A DNA stretch of 64,000 nucleotides, from assembly GCA_946481315.1 (NCBI GenBank), contig CAMLMH010000001.1, positions 930,001 to 994,000 of the forward strand, given 5' to 3'. The DNA comes from an uncultured Bacteriovorax sp. (GTDB lineage: Bacteria; Bdellovibrionota; Bacteriovoracia; Bacteriovoracales; Bacteriovoracaceae). Under the pieces are notes generated by a model, which saw only the letters and a list, made by a program, of their open reading frames with translations, was not told where the DNA came from and ran no database searches. This document shows, one piece after another, positions 18,267-28,146 of the stretch. Each line of letters begins with the position of its first letter. The stretch's first letter is position 1. The translations under genes were made by a program, and so were the position numbers.

Positions 18267-19160
18267 ATGACAGATCAACTAACTGAAAAAAACCCGAATG
18301 AATTACTCATTGAGAAAGACTGGTACTCAGAGCGCTATTTTCATAAAAATGTCGCCACTTCTTTTAAAATAAAATCCATTTTGCACTCCGAGAAAAGTCA
18401 GTACCAGAGAATCGATGTTTTAGATACGCACGGTGTAGGCAGACTGCTTTTATTGGACGGTAAAACGATGGTTTCTGACCGTGATGAATTCGTTTATCAC
18501 GAGGTAATGGGACATATTCCTTCCATGGTTCATCCCGGTATTAAAAATGTTCTGATCATCGGTGGTGGCGACGGTGGAATTGTCCGCGAGTTCGTTAAAC
18601 ATCCGGAGATCGAGCGCATTGACCTGGTGGAAATTGATGAGCGGGTCATTGAGGTTTCTAAAAAATATTTTCCTGACTGTACGTCGGGACTAGCTGATAA
18701 ACGAGTTAATGTTCTCCCGCAGGATGGGGTTGAATACATAAAAACCCATAAGAACTTTTTTGATGTCATCATCATCGATTCTACGGATCCGGAAGATTTT
18801 GCGGCCGGGTTGTTTACCCGGGAGTTCTACGGCCATGTTTCAGAGGCCCTGACGGCCAACGGAATCATGATGGCCCAGACCGAAAATCCTTTTTACGATG
18901 AATACGGCATTAAGGCTTTCTATGATAATCTTCGCGCCGTTTATCCGGTGGTGAAGTCTTTTACCGGCCCGATGCTTATTTATCCAGGCGTTTTCTGGAC
19001 CTTTGCTTATGCTTCAAAGGGCATTTTGCCGACGGCCCTGAATGAAAAGAAAATTCCGATGATGGAGAAGCTGCAGACAAGTCTGAAGTGGTACAATATG
19101 GACTGGCATCGTGGGGCCTTCAATATCTCCAATATCCATAAGAAAGTTACGGGCTGCTAA
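18267..19160 (+). CDS. speE: Spermidine synthase (polyamine aminopropyltransferase)
   Basis: The enzyme transfers the aminopropyl group from decarboxylated AdoMet to putrescine. The SAM-binding GGGDGG appears as VLIIGGGDGGIVREF, then DLVEIDERVIEVSKKYFPD. DVIIIDSTDPE is the catalytic-site segment, followed by FAAGLFTREFY. The 297-residue length is usual. GGAGAG lies upstream of the ATG. It is divergent from speD, and a terminator follows its stop. Confidence 0.97.
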   Translation: MTDQLTEKNPNELLIEKDWYSERYFHKNVATSFKIKSILHSEKSQYQRIDVLDTHGVGRLLLLDGKTMVSDRDEFVYHEVMGHIPSMVHPGIKNVLIIGGGDGGIVREFVKHPEIERIDLVEIDERVIEVSKKYFPDCTSGLADKRVNVLPQDGVEYIKTHKNFFDVIIIDSTDPEDFAAGLFTREFYGHVSEALTANGIMMAQTENPFYDEYGIKAFYDNLRAVYPVVKSFTGPMLIYPGVFWTFAYASKGILPTALNEKKIPMMEKLQTSLKWYNMDWHRGAFNISNIHKKVTGC

Positions 19161-19168
19161 GGCCTTAT

Positions 19169-19205
19169 AAGGCAGAGATTTATCAAAAAATGCTCTGCCT
19201 TTTTC
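19169..19205 (+). terminator. Intrinsic terminator of speE
   Basis: AAGGCAGAG (19169-19177) pairs with CTCTGCCTT (19193-19201) as a nine-base stem, followed by further T residues. It lies eight bases after the stop codon. Confidence 0.88.
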
Positions 19206-19344
19206 AATAGTTGGCCGGGCGCTATTTTTTTTTGCAATCTTTTAATGGACCTGTAATTTTTATACAAAATGCCATCTCGCATTTTTAAAATGTTAAATTT
19301 GGATAAATAAAATTCCAAAAAGACGTCTTTAAATGAGGGTTGTT

Positions 19345-22300
19345 ATGCAGGTTCGTCACATTATCACGTTGCTGATTCTATCATCTATCTTTCAGGGATG
19401 TTCCAAAGACTCGGCCGTCCAGACAGCATCATCCATCCAAACAACCCAAAATAATGAGAGTTCTTTAAATAATCAGGAAGTGAATTTTGAACGGACTTTA
19501 CATTCATCGGTGGCGAATTTGCTGCTGCAAAAAGGTCAGCTCCCATCAGCTGAGAGCGTCGATTATTATTCTGTTCAGTCAGAGATTTTAGAAGATAAAA
19601 CGATTAGTCTTATGGTTTCAGCTTTGGTGCTGGATCTTTCCGATAAAAGTCAGCAGGACTTCTATACTCGATTGAATAATGTTTCCGAAATTAAGATCGT
19701 TGCCGACAAAATCATTATTTCGAAGGAACTCTCTTTTCCGGGTATAAACATTTTAATTAAGGCCAATGAGTTAGTATTCAAAGGTAAGGGAAGAATTTCA
19801 ACCCGGCCAACAGGTAAAGATTTAATCCCGGATTTTGGAAGTGATGGCAAGGCTGGAAAAGCAGGTGGTAATGTTGTTTTGGATGTTAAAACAGTTGATC
19901 TGGGCGAGGCAGAGTTACGTTTTGATTTAAGTGGAGGGGACGGTCAAGATGCAGGTCATGCTAAACCGGGATCAGATGGAAGAAGTGTAAATGTCATTCA
20001 AGGCAACATAATCAAGCAATGTATAACTGAAATCACCAACCGCTGCCCTGGTGATGAAGGGGGATTTGAAGATACAATATCCTGTACTGGGACCGATTTA
20101 ATTCCAACCAGCGGGACTGATGCCAGGCCATCAGGTCTTCCGGGTGTCGGCGGAGATGGTGGAAATCTGGTTTTACCTGCGTCGATTGTTTTCAGCAAAA
20201 ATGTTTTCAAGAGTCATAAGGGCACAATGGGGGCTGTTGCCCCGGTAGCACCAGGTGGAAAAGCAGGACAACCTTCAATTGCCCTGCAAAGAAATATCAC
20301 ACGCACAAACCAACACTCATGCCGAGGCGGTAAAAAGCCGACTCCTAACCGTGTCACTCAAATTGATATTCAGCTGGCAACAACATCGGCCGGGAAAGAT
20401 TCTATACTTAGGACAATTCCGGATACTGCGAAAGAAGGAAAGATGAGTTTATTGGAAGCTCCTTTGACAGATCTGGAGTATCAGGGAAAGAAAAACATCC
20501 ATAAACTGGAGTTTGCAAAGGACCTTTTTAGAAATAATTATTTTAGCGAAGCACGTGTCTCTTTGAATGAAATTATTTCTGAATTAGAACAAAGAAGTAA
20601 CATGGATTCAGAGAAGTTCCTGCTTGGTGAAGTGCAGGCCCTTTTGCATCTTTTGAATACAAACCGGGACATTAACGGAATGTTAGTCAACCAGATGCCG
20701 GTTTTGTCTTTTGAATCGTCATTAGAAGTATACAAAAACAGCGTTACAACATCCCTCGAGACAATTGCCTTTGCTCAGAAAATGAAAAAAAATATTCTGA
20801 GCGTTGAAGAAAAAATTGAGGCCTTGAAAAAGAACAAAGAGCAGATTGGCTCACACATTGATCTTATGTCCAGGAAATATGCTGATGCTTATGCTCAATT
20901 GCCCAAGTATGAATTAAAACTGGCAGACCTGGAAAACAGCAAAGTTGTTTTAGAGGAGACTCTGGCCAGAGTAGAGGCGCAGATTGTAGCCGAAGCTAAT
21001 AGAAATATTCATTCTCAGGAAAAGAAAAAGAAACTGCTTGGGGGACTTAAGTTAATCGCAAAACTTGCTTCCGTATCTCCTCTAGGAGCTCCGGCAGCAC
21101 AGGTCATAGGCAAGAGTCTCGATACACTTATTGATCTCTCTCAGGACAAAGAAGCCGACTGGAAAAAAATTCTGGCAGACGGTTATAACGTTTATGAAGA
21201 ATTATCAGACGCAGACTGGAAACAGTCTCATGCAAGCTGGAATGAAAAGTATAAAGAATTAGATATTGATATCTTTGTCAAAGACGGAAAAGTTGATAAA
21301 CGTAAATTCCTGAATGATCTAAAAAAGATCAACAAAACAACACAGCCTCTAAGAGAAGAAATTTTGAAATATTATAAGACAACTTATAATAATAAAGTTC
21401 CACGAGACGCTTATGAAGCCGAGATCAACCGTATAAAATCGATTCATCCGCTGTTTAAAGAACTTACAAATAAACTTGCAGAGCTTCAGGAAAATAAGGC
21501 TGAACTTGATAACCTAATCACTCAGATGACCAGTGATATGGCCCTGGCGCAGGCTGAAATTATTAAAGATTATGGAATGCTGGTTTCTTTAGATAATCAG
21601 GAATCAGACATTAAAGATGGGCTTAATTTTTCAACTGATGAAATTCTAAGTCGTATGGAAAAAAATGCCAGAATAAGACTGGAAAAGTATAAAGCGACTT
21701 TGATAAAGGCTTATGTTTACAGAACGCTTATGCCGTATCCGGGAAATCTGTCACTTGAAAAAATTAATGCCCAGCTAATCCGTTTCGCAAAGGCCTCTGG
21801 AAGCGAACTTGCGGTTACTGATCTGGCCGTTACTTATGAAGAAGACCTGGCAGAAGTATCTAATGCTCTTTATGACTTCGTTCAGAATGGTAATTTCAAA
21901 GAGTTTGAATCCGAAATGATAATTGACTTTAATCAGGCCGAACTTCAGGCCTTATCTCAGGGAAAAACTTTTTATATTGATCTGGCCAAAGAAAAAGAAT
22001 TTTTGGATGGAAAAGAAAATGTCCGTGTGATCTCTATTGAACTGGATGAAATCGCCTCAACTGAATTCACCAGCCCAAACCTGGAATTGGTCATTACTCA
22101 TACGGGAGAATCAGTTTTAGAAAAAACCAATAGAGCATATGCCTTTTCTCCGGTCTCTGAAAATCAGTTCATCTGGATGACCAGAATTAATCTGGCAACT
22201 AATGAGACAAAACTCATCGAAGAATCAAATAACAACTTTAGTCTGATCTCGGCCATCTTAGGCAAGAAACTGCATTCGAGTGACATTGTCTTTAACCAGG

Positions 22301-22404
22301 TCGGAGCTATAGGATTATTTGCAGTTAAGCTTAAAAAAGCTGAGGGCGTTCGGTTGAGTAAAGGAAGCTTAAGAATTAAATATAGTTACTCCATTAAAAA
22401 TTAG
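19345..22404 (+). CDS. Large lipoprotein with glycine-rich and coiled-coil regions
   Basis: The ATG at 19345 has GAGGG five bases upstream, so I prefer it to the first in-frame ATG at 19333. The signal ends in lipobox FQGC. Residues about 155-320 are glycine-rich (DGKAGKAGGN, SGGDGQDAGHAKPGSDG, GLPGVGGDGGN, APGGKAGQ), resembling short collagen-like runs. Residues about 470-750 are rich in Lys/Glu/Leu, with coiled-coil potential. No catalytic motif is seen. With 1019 residues it could be a surface scaffold or adhesin, which is an inference from composition. It stands alone between speE and a transporter gene. Confidence 0.8.
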   Translation: MQVRHIITLLILSSIFQGCSKDSAVQTASSIQTTQNNESSLNNQEVNFERTLHSSVANLLLQKGQLPSAESVDYYSVQSEILEDKTISLMVSALVLDLSDKSQQDFYTRLNNVSEIKIVADKIIISKELSFPGINILIKANELVFKGKGRISTRPTGKDLIPDFGSDGKAGKAGGNVVLDVKTVDLGEAELRFDLSGGDGQDAGHAKPGSDGRSVNVIQGNIIKQCITEITNRCPGDEGGFEDTISCTGTDLIPTSGTDARPSGLPGVGGDGGNLVLPASIVFSKNVFKSHKGTMGAVAPVAPGGKAGQPSIALQRNITRTNQHSCRGGKKPTPNRVTQIDIQLATTSAGKDSILRTIPDTAKEGKMSLLEAPLTDLEYQGKKNIHKLEFAKDLFRNNYFSEARVSLNEIISELEQRSNMDSEKFLLGEVQALLHLLNTNRDINGMLVNQMPVLSFESSLEVYKNSVTTSLETIAFAQKMKKNILSVEEKIEALKKNKEQIGSHIDLMSRKYADAYAQLPKYELKLADLENSKVVLEETLARVEAQIVAEANRNIHSQEKKKKLLGGLKLIAKLASVSPLGAPAAQVIGKSLDTLIDLSQDKEADWKKILADGYNVYEELSDADWKQSHASWNEKYKELDIDIFVKDGKVDKRKFLNDLKKINKTTQPLREEILKYYKTTYNNKVPRDAYEAEINRIKSIHPLFKELTNKLAELQENKAELDNLITQMTSDMALAQAEIIKDYGMLVSLDNQESDIKDGLNFSTDEILSRMEKNARIRLEKYKATLIKAYVYRTLMPYPGNLSLEKINAQLIRFAKASGSELAVTDLAVTYEEDLAEVSNALYDFVQNGNFKEFESEMIIDFNQAELQALSQGKTFYIDLAKEKEFLDGKENVRVISIELDEIASTEFTSPNLELVITHTGESVLEKTNRAYAFSPVSENQFIWMTRINLATNETKLIEESNNNFSLISAILGKKLHSSDIVFNQVGAIGLFAVKLKKAEGVRLSKGSLRIKYSYSIKN

Positions 22405-22478
22405 AATTTGATTCCGAGGGGACACGATTAATCCGTTATTTGCGTGACAAGTGGACCCTCTGAATTCAATATAAATTC

Positions 22479-23315
22479 ATGCCTATTGATGCTCTTATAG
22501 CTATTATCATTTTTTCCTTTGTTCCGGTTTCAGTGAAATTCACGGCAGCCAATCCTTTTACTATCGGTCTTTTCCGATTAATAGTTGCAACTTTACTGAT
22601 CGGTCTTGTTTACCGTAAGAAAATTAACTGGCTTGCATTTAAAAGCCGCTCAAGCTGGAAACTGCTTGTGGTGGGGCTGTGTTTTGTCTGCCACTGGCTG
22701 ACTTATACCTTTTCCATAAAAATATCCGGGCCTTCGATCTGTGTTTTGGGAATGGCCACATATGGAGTGCAGCTTATTTTTTATGGCTCTTTTTTTCTGG
22801 GCTACCATGTCCGTGTTTGGAATATTATTTGTTTGTTGTTAATTCTGGTTGGAGTTTTTCTGGTGATCCCTGGCCTGGATATTAATAACAACACGACTTT
22901 GGGACTCGTCCTGGCCTTAACGAGTGCTTCTTTTTATTCCGCGATACCTATTATGTTGCAGAAATCTCATGAGTTTAGTCAGGAGACACGTATCTTTGCT
23001 CAGTTCGGGATAGGGATGCTGGTTTATCTTTTGTTTATTCCTTTTACTGAATGGACTTATCTGGGACGCAATGACTGGCTTGCTTTGATCTTTCTGGCGG
23101 TGCTGGGAACTTTTGTGGCCCATTCTTTGTGGTCCCGGGTGACATCGCGATTGCCAACGACAACTTCGGGAGTCATCTATTATCTGATAACTCCTTCGGC
23201 CATGCTACTATCCCATTTCATTCTGGGTGAGCAACTTTCCGTTAAACAACAAATCGGCGGTGGCGTCATACTCTTTGCTGCATTAACAAATTCTTTGCAG
23301 TCTAAGGTAAAGTAG
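22479..23315 (+). CDS. DMT/EamA-family transporter
   Basis: The 278-residue product is almost wholly hydrophobic with about ten membrane segments in two halves, as in the drug/metabolite transporter superfamily. Typical segments are FRLIVATLLIG, GPSICVLGMATYGVQLIFY, LILVGVFLVIPGL and SVKQQIGGGVILFAALTNSL. It probably exports a small metabolite across the inner membrane; the substrate cannot be read. No Shine-Dalgarno site is obvious before the ATG, which directly follows an AT-rich TATAAATTC. Confidence 0.88.
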   Translation: MPIDALIAIIIFSFVPVSVKFTAANPFTIGLFRLIVATLLIGLVYRKKINWLAFKSRSSWKLLVVGLCFVCHWLTYTFSIKISGPSICVLGMATYGVQLIFYGSFFLGYHVRVWNIICLLLILVGVFLVIPGLDINNNTTLGLVLALTSASFYSAIPIMLQKSHEFSQETRIFAQFGIGMLVYLLFIPFTEWTYLGRNDWLALIFLAVLGTFVAHSLWSRVTSRLPTTTSGVIYYLITPSAMLLSHFILGEQLSVKQQIGGGVILFAALTNSLQSKVK

Positions 23316-23349
23316 TCTAAAGATTATGTATAAATTCAGCAGGTGAGAT

Positions 23350-24564
23350 ATGACAGCTTCTTTAGTAAACGTTGATAGTTTAAAACTCAGCGACCTTAAT
23401 CTGATCAGAGACGTTAATAAACACTTATTGCGCGGCCATCGCTGGGTTTTTGCTGATTGTTTTGATGGTAAGGCCACAACAGGTCTTGGTCTTTTAAAAT
23501 CCCGTGGAGAATTGCTGGCCATCGGTCTGGTTCAGGCAGACACCCAGCTGCGCTTCAGGCTTCTCTGTCTTGCGGAAGAAACCTTTGTCCGTCCCAACAA
23601 TATTGGTCACACTTTAAAAGTATGGAGTGACTTGCAATGGGATAAGGCCCTTGATCTTCGTCGGAGTTTTCGTTCAGAAACTAATAACAGTTTCAGATTA
23701 ATTAACGGTGAAGGTGACGGTTTTCCCGGACTCATTATTGATATCTATGACTATGTGGCCGTCATTAAACATGATCATCCGGTAGCTGAGAGTTTTTACA
23801 ATCATCAGGCCATTGCAGAAAGATTGCAAAAAGACATTCCGGAAATTAAGAATGTCTATCTCAAACGACGCAACGATGATGATGTAAAAGGTGAAGACAT
23901 TGTCGGTAAGTTACCAGATGAAGTTATCTTTAAAGAAAATGGCTGTCTGTTTGCCAGCAACATCCGGGATGCGGCCAAAACAGGTTTTTTTCTGGATCAA
24001 AGAGATAATCGTCGCCTGATTGGTCAATTTGCTAAAGGTAAGAGCGTGCTCAATCTTTTCAGTTACACCGGAGGTTTTTCTTTATTTGCCGCTCAGGGGG
24101 GGGCCAGTCTCGTCACCAGTGTGGATATTGCCAAAGCGGCCATTACAGCGGCTACCCGCAATTTCGAAGTCAACGATCTTAAGACACCTCATCAGGCCAT
24201 TGCCGAAGATGCCTTTTTATTTATTGAAGAGCAGCTCAAACTAAAAAAGAAGTGGGACCTGGTCATTACTGATCCTCCCAGCTTTGCTCCCAATCAAAAA
24301 GCAGTAGAGACAGCAGTTGCTGCTTATGTGAAAGTATTTAGCAGTTCACTTAAACTGGTCAGACAAGGTGGATTATTTGCAGCCAGCTCATGCTCCAGTC
24401 ACATTAGTAATGATAAGTTTTTGGAAATTTGCCGGGAATCTTTTTCTAAAACCAGAAAACGCGGGACGATGGTCTACTTAGGAGGTCAACCATTTGATCA
24501 TCCTTACCCTCTGGCGATGGATGAACTACGCTATTTGAAGTTTGCGCTTTTTAGAGTTGATTAA
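23350..24564 (+). CDS. RlmI-like class I SAM-dependent rRNA methyltransferase
   Basis: The order of domains matches the RlmI/RlmK group: a PUA-like N-terminus (HLLRGHRWVFAD), a middle region ending GFFLDQRDNR, then a Rossmann methyltransferase (VLNLFSYTGGFSLFAAQGGA) and the motif DPPSFAPNQ. Such enzymes form 5-methylcytosine in 23S rRNA. The 404-residue length is usual. I do not name the gene because several related enzymes share this layout. Its last bases overlap the convergent lipoprotein gene. Confidence 0.9.
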   Translation: MTASLVNVDSLKLSDLNLIRDVNKHLLRGHRWVFADCFDGKATTGLGLLKSRGELLAIGLVQADTQLRFRLLCLAEETFVRPNNIGHTLKVWSDLQWDKALDLRRSFRSETNNSFRLINGEGDGFPGLIIDIYDYVAVIKHDHPVAESFYNHQAIAERLQKDIPEIKNVYLKRRNDDDVKGEDIVGKLPDEVIFKENGCLFASNIRDAAKTGFFLDQRDNRRLIGQFAKGKSVLNLFSYTGGFSLFAAQGGASLVTSVDIAKAAITAATRNFEVNDLKTPHQAIAEDAFLFIEEQLKLKKKWDLVITDPPSFAPNQKAVETAVAAYVKVFSSSLKLVRQGGLFAASSCSSHISNDKFLEICRESFSKTRKRGTMVYLGGQPFDHPYPLAMDELRYLKFALFRVD

Positions 24565-25084
24565 TAAGCGTCAACGTGTCCCGTAGCCCTTTAATTTCAA
24601 GTTGCTGAATATTCCGGCGTAGATCAACCAGATCTTTTTCGAGGCGTTTTAGTTCGGCGAGTGAATCGTCATCTTTTTCATGATCGGTACGCAGGCTTTC
24701 TATTTCTTCGGCAAGCTCTTCTTCCTGGTCTTTTAATTCATGGATCTGTTTACCTATAAGATATTTTTCACGAAAGAGGTTTTCCCGGTTTTCCGGACAG
24801 AAACTGGCATATGGATCATCCGCTTTTCCCATGGCCAATGCATTGGCTGGTCGGCAGAATTCTATCCAGCCTTTTTTAAAACCAAGCTCATATTGCTGTA
24901 AATCCACAAAAGGTTGGCGATTTCTGCACACATTGCGGATTTCATCGGTGTACTTTTTCGGGCTTCCCATGCGTCCCTGACGAAGGCCCAGCTCGTGCAT
25001 ATCAGTGTTACAGTCTTTTTTATCAATCGTAGAGCATGAGGCGAATAAAAGGGGAAGAAGAGCGAATAGATGCTTTAATTTCAT
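24551..25084 (-). CDS. DUF2799-like lipoprotein
   Basis: The signal peptide ends in lipobox FASC. The next 80 residues (YELGFKKGWIEFC, ENLFREKYLIGKQIHEL) fit the pattern of DUF2799 lipoproteins, where short G-x2-x-G repeats and Cys residues recur. Residues about 110-165 are strongly charged and coiled-coil-like. The product should be anchored in the envelope; its role is unknown. It is convergent with the RlmI-like gene, overlapping by 14 bases. Confidence 0.8.
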   Translation of the reverse strand: MKLKHLFALLPLLFASCSTIDKKDCNTDMHELGLRQGRMGSPKKYTDEIRNVCRNRQPFVDLQQYELGFKKGWIEFCRPANALAMGKADDPYASFCPENRENLFREKYLIGKQIHELKDQEEELAEEIESLRTDHEKDDDSLAELKRLEKDLVDLRRNIQQLEIKGLRDTLTLINQL

Positions 25085-25247
25085 ACAGTTCCAAAGCTTA
25101 CTGGGTTACACGAATGTGTATCGACACAGGGATGGAAGAGCTGAAACAAATTTTCACTTTCTTTCATTAGCTTTCATCTGGCATGGAAAAGGTTGCCTAC
25201 TCAATTTTACTCTTTTTTTTTTACCGGAATCCCTGAAAATAAAGATT

Positions 25248-27095
25248 ATGGGAAATACAAAATTAAAAGAGTCAAGACCAGTCAAAGAAACCTCAGCTTA
25301 TTTTAAATTCAAAGAAATTGATGGCAATCATCCGCTGAAGAGTAAAGTTCCTGAAGCGGTAGTTGAATACCAGGTTCGCACAAGACATGGCGGTCAGGTG
25401 GCCTTCTTTAATTTTGAACTGGCCCGAGAGATCGGTTTAATTCCGGAAAATCATCCGAATGAATTAACGGCTGAACTAAAAGAAGAAATTCTTCACACCT
25501 TCAGCATTGTGATTATCAACGAATACGATATCGAAAATAATTTTAACTTCCCTAAAGAAGAAATCAGACCAAATACCTATATGGCCACCCGCTACCTGCA
25601 GTTGCAGCATCCCTGTAAGAAGGGGACTACTTCCGGTGACGGACGCAGTATCTGGAACGGACAGATCTCCAAAGGCCCTAAAACGTGGGATATATCCAGT
25701 TGTGGAACAGGAGCAACAAGATTAAGTCCTGCCTGCAACATTAATAAAAAGTTTTATCAGACCGGGGATCCGACTGTTTCTTACGGGTGTGGATATTCTG
25801 AAAAAGATGAAGGTCTAAGTTCATTGTTCTTCAGTGAAGTCCTGGCCAAAAACGGGCTGGAGACTGAGCGGGTTCTGGCCATTATTGAATTTCCAAAAGG
25901 ACTGGCGATAAATGTTAGGGTGCATGATAACCTTCTTCGTCCATCACACATGTTTAATCACTTAAAGCAAAACAATCTTCCGACCCTGAAGAGAATGGTG
26001 GATTATTATATCGACCGTCAGATCAAAAATAAAGTCTACGCTCATCCTCCGAAAGACCAGAAAAGTCTTTATGATTATTTTTTAGGTCAGGTGGTTGAGA
26101 CTTTTGCCGAAATGTCTGCCAATTTTGAGGATCAGTATATTTTCTGCTGGCTGGACTGGGACGGGGACAATATCCTGATGGATGGCGGAATTATAGATTA
26201 TGGTTCTGTCAGACAGTTCGGACTGTATCATCATGAATATCGTTATGATGATGTTCAAAGATGGTCGACTTCTATAAAAGAGCAAAAGCAGAAAGCACGA
26301 TACATCGTTCAGACATTTGCTCAGATTGTCGATTACATTAAAAACGAAAAAAAGAAATCGATTGAAGATTTTAAAAACCATCATTCAGTCCTTTCATTTG
26401 ATAAGCGATTTTTTGACTATAAAAACCGCAATATCCTGATGAAAATCGGCTTCAATCAAAAGTATGCAGACTTCCTGATGGAAAACTGCCGTGGTGATAT
26501 TGAAGAATTCCGTAATGACTTTACTTATTTTGAAATGGCCAAATCAGTAAAAGGTCCCCAAAAAGTACCGGATGGAATAAACTGGAACGCCATCTTTTGT
26601 ATGCGGGATATCCTCCGCGAACTTCCTCAGTTGCTGCTTTCCAGAGGATTAAATTCAAGTCTGTCAGAAGATGAATTTCTGGACATCATAAAGTCCAGTT
26701 ATGCAACGAAGGCCGATCTGAAGAGATCACTTCGCCGGGACATGAAGATCAGAAGCTTTCAGAAAAATTACCTGAAACTAATTAATAAAGTCGCATCTAA
26801 ACATAAACTTCCTGCAGAAAAAGTGATGCTGGATGTTTCCATGCGCTCTTCAGTGATCAACAAATATGACCGGGTGACAGGTGATTCTATTACCACGATC
26901 GTGCAAAAAGTGATGAACAAACGCCCGAAGTTATCGGCCGAAGAAATTTGGGAAGTGCTTAAAGAATTTACCAATTATCAGAATCTGAATCCGGATAAAA
27001 ATCATCGACCGTCGAATTTTGAAGCAGAAAAAGAGCAGTCCAGACTGGTTAAGGGGATGCTGCAGATTGTGCGAGAGTATAGAGACGGAATATGA
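25248..27095 (+). CDS. Divergent SelO-like (YdiU) protein
   Basis: I chose the ATG at 25248; the frame extends further upstream only by crossing the neighbouring lipoprotein gene. The 615-residue product has a pattern like SelO, a pseudokinase-fold enzyme that transfers AMP to proteins: GDGRSIWNGQIS, then SSCGTGATRLSPAC (glycine loop region), FSEVLAKNGLETERVLAIIEF, and LDWDGDNILMDGGIIDYGSV, which resembles the SelO segment ending TDNMSILGLTIDYGP. Similarity to textbook SelO is partial, so AMPylation is inferred. It is coupled to the next gene by an ATGA overlap. Confidence 0.7.
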   Translation: MGNTKLKESRPVKETSAYFKFKEIDGNHPLKSKVPEAVVEYQVRTRHGGQVAFFNFELAREIGLIPENHPNELTAELKEEILHTFSIVIINEYDIENNFNFPKEEIRPNTYMATRYLQLQHPCKKGTTSGDGRSIWNGQISKGPKTWDISSCGTGATRLSPACNINKKFYQTGDPTVSYGCGYSEKDEGLSSLFFSEVLAKNGLETERVLAIIEFPKGLAINVRVHDNLLRPSHMFNHLKQNNLPTLKRMVDYYIDRQIKNKVYAHPPKDQKSLYDYFLGQVVETFAEMSANFEDQYIFCWLDWDGDNILMDGGIIDYGSVRQFGLYHHEYRYDDVQRWSTSIKEQKQKARYIVQTFAQIVDYIKNEKKKSIEDFKNHHSVLSFDKRFFDYKNRNILMKIGFNQKYADFLMENCRGDIEEFRNDFTYFEMAKSVKGPQKVPDGINWNAIFCMRDILRELPQLLLSRGLNSSLSEDEFLDIIKSSYATKADLKRSLRRDMKIRSFQKNYLKLINKVASKHKLPAEKVMLDVSMRSSVINKYDRVTGDSITTIVQKVMNKRPKLSAEEIWEVLKEFTNYQNLNPDKNHRPSNFEAEKEQSRLVKGMLQIVREYRDGI

Positions 27096-27769
27096 AAATT
27101 GTCCTCTACTCAGGTGGTGGGGAAGAAGAAAATCATTTCCTCAACCAGCGGGCACTGGAATTAACCGGTGCTGATGTTCCTAAACTCACTTTTATTCCAT
27201 CTAGTTCTTATGATGCCGAAGTAGACTTTAAATACTTCGTCGAGGAATTCTCCCGTCTGGGTGTTCAGCGCTTCCTGCATTTTTGCGTAGACATTCCTTT
27301 TACCAAAACAATGCTTAATGAAGTCATGAAAAGTGATCTTATTTTCTTGGGTGGAGGTAACACTTTTTATTTTTTAAAATACCTGAAAAAAAATAAAATG
27401 TTTGATCATTTTAAGAAATTTCTCGATCGGGGCGGAGTGCTTTGCGGTTTATCGGCCGGTGCCATTGTCCTCACTCCTCACGTGCATACCGCCAGCTTTC
27501 CCCATTTTGACCGGGATGAAAATCCTTTTGATATGAAGAATCTTTCGGCGATGAGAGTTGTTAATTTTGAGTTTTTCCCGCATTATAAAAATTCCCGGCG
27601 CTACGATGCCGAACTTCTGCACCATTCAAAGAAATCTAAACTTCCTCTCTATGCTTGTCCGGATGGCGGAGGCATTATCGTTGAAGACCAGCGTATTTCT
27701 TTTTGCGGTAAAAGTTATGTTTTTTATCAGGGCAAAAAACTCGCTCTCTCCAGTTATTTAGGATCATGA
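27092..27769 (+). CDS. Peptidase S51-family (dipeptidase E-like) protein
   Basis: Class I amidotransferase-like fold. LIFLGGGNTFYFLKYLK and CGLSAGAIVLTP are the S51 signatures, the Ser of LSAG being the expected nucleophile. YACPDGGGIIVED is the third family segment. S51 enzymes cleave Asp-X dipeptides or related substrates, but which one this protein uses cannot be said. The start overlaps the stop of the SelO-like gene by four bases (ATGA), so the two are probably made together. Confidence 0.86.
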   Translation: MKIVLYSGGGEEENHFLNQRALELTGADVPKLTFIPSSSYDAEVDFKYFVEEFSRLGVQRFLHFCVDIPFTKTMLNEVMKSDLIFLGGGNTFYFLKYLKKNKMFDHFKKFLDRGGVLCGLSAGAIVLTPHVHTASFPHFDRDENPFDMKNLSAMRVVNFEFFPHYKNSRRYDAELLHHSKKSKLPLYACPDGGGIIVEDQRISFCGKSYVFYQGKKLALSSYLGS

Positions 27770-27780
27770 GAATCTTAAAA

Positions 27781-28146
27781 TTAATTTCTGTGTGAAGGTC
27801 TCGTCCAGATAAAGGCCAGTACACCCATCAACACCAGCTCCAGAAAAATGATAAGCCCGAGATGAAGCTTAAGAGTGGGGATACGCCAAAACATCACCAT
27901 ACTGACCATAATTGTGGCAATCCATTTGGCCTTTAGCCCAATCACTCCTGACTGCTGCCAGTCTTTTAAAGGAGGCCCGAACACTTTGTGCTCACGCAGC
28001 CAGTGCATGAGGCGGGGAGAGCTTTTGGAATAAAAAAAAGCCGCCAGCAAAAGAAACGGTGTTGTGGGAAGAACGGGGAGAAAAGCACCGACGATTCCTA
28101 AAATTAGAAAGACATGACCGGCCAGCAGGAAAAATATCTTTTTCAT
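27781..28146 (-). CDS. DUF454 (YbaN-family) inner-membrane protein
   Basis: The 121-residue product has three hydrophobic segments and the family opening LGIVGAFLPVLPTTPFLLLA, then FFYSKSSPRLMHWL and WQQSGVIGLKAKWIA. The biochemical role of the family is not known. Its start overlaps the stop of the LysR gene upstream by four bases, so the two form an operon. The family call is sure. Confidence 0.92.
   Translation of the reverse strand: MKKIFFLLAGHVFLILGIVGAFLPVLPTTPFLLLAAFFYSKSSPRLMHWLREHKVFGPPLKDWQQSGVIGLKAKWIATIMVSMVMFWRIPTLKLHLGLIIFLELVLMGVLAFIWTRPSHRN

Noticed and set aside
25005..25247. N-terminal extension of the SelO-like gene
   Set aside because: The extension crosses the convergent lipoprotein gene and reads unlike protein.
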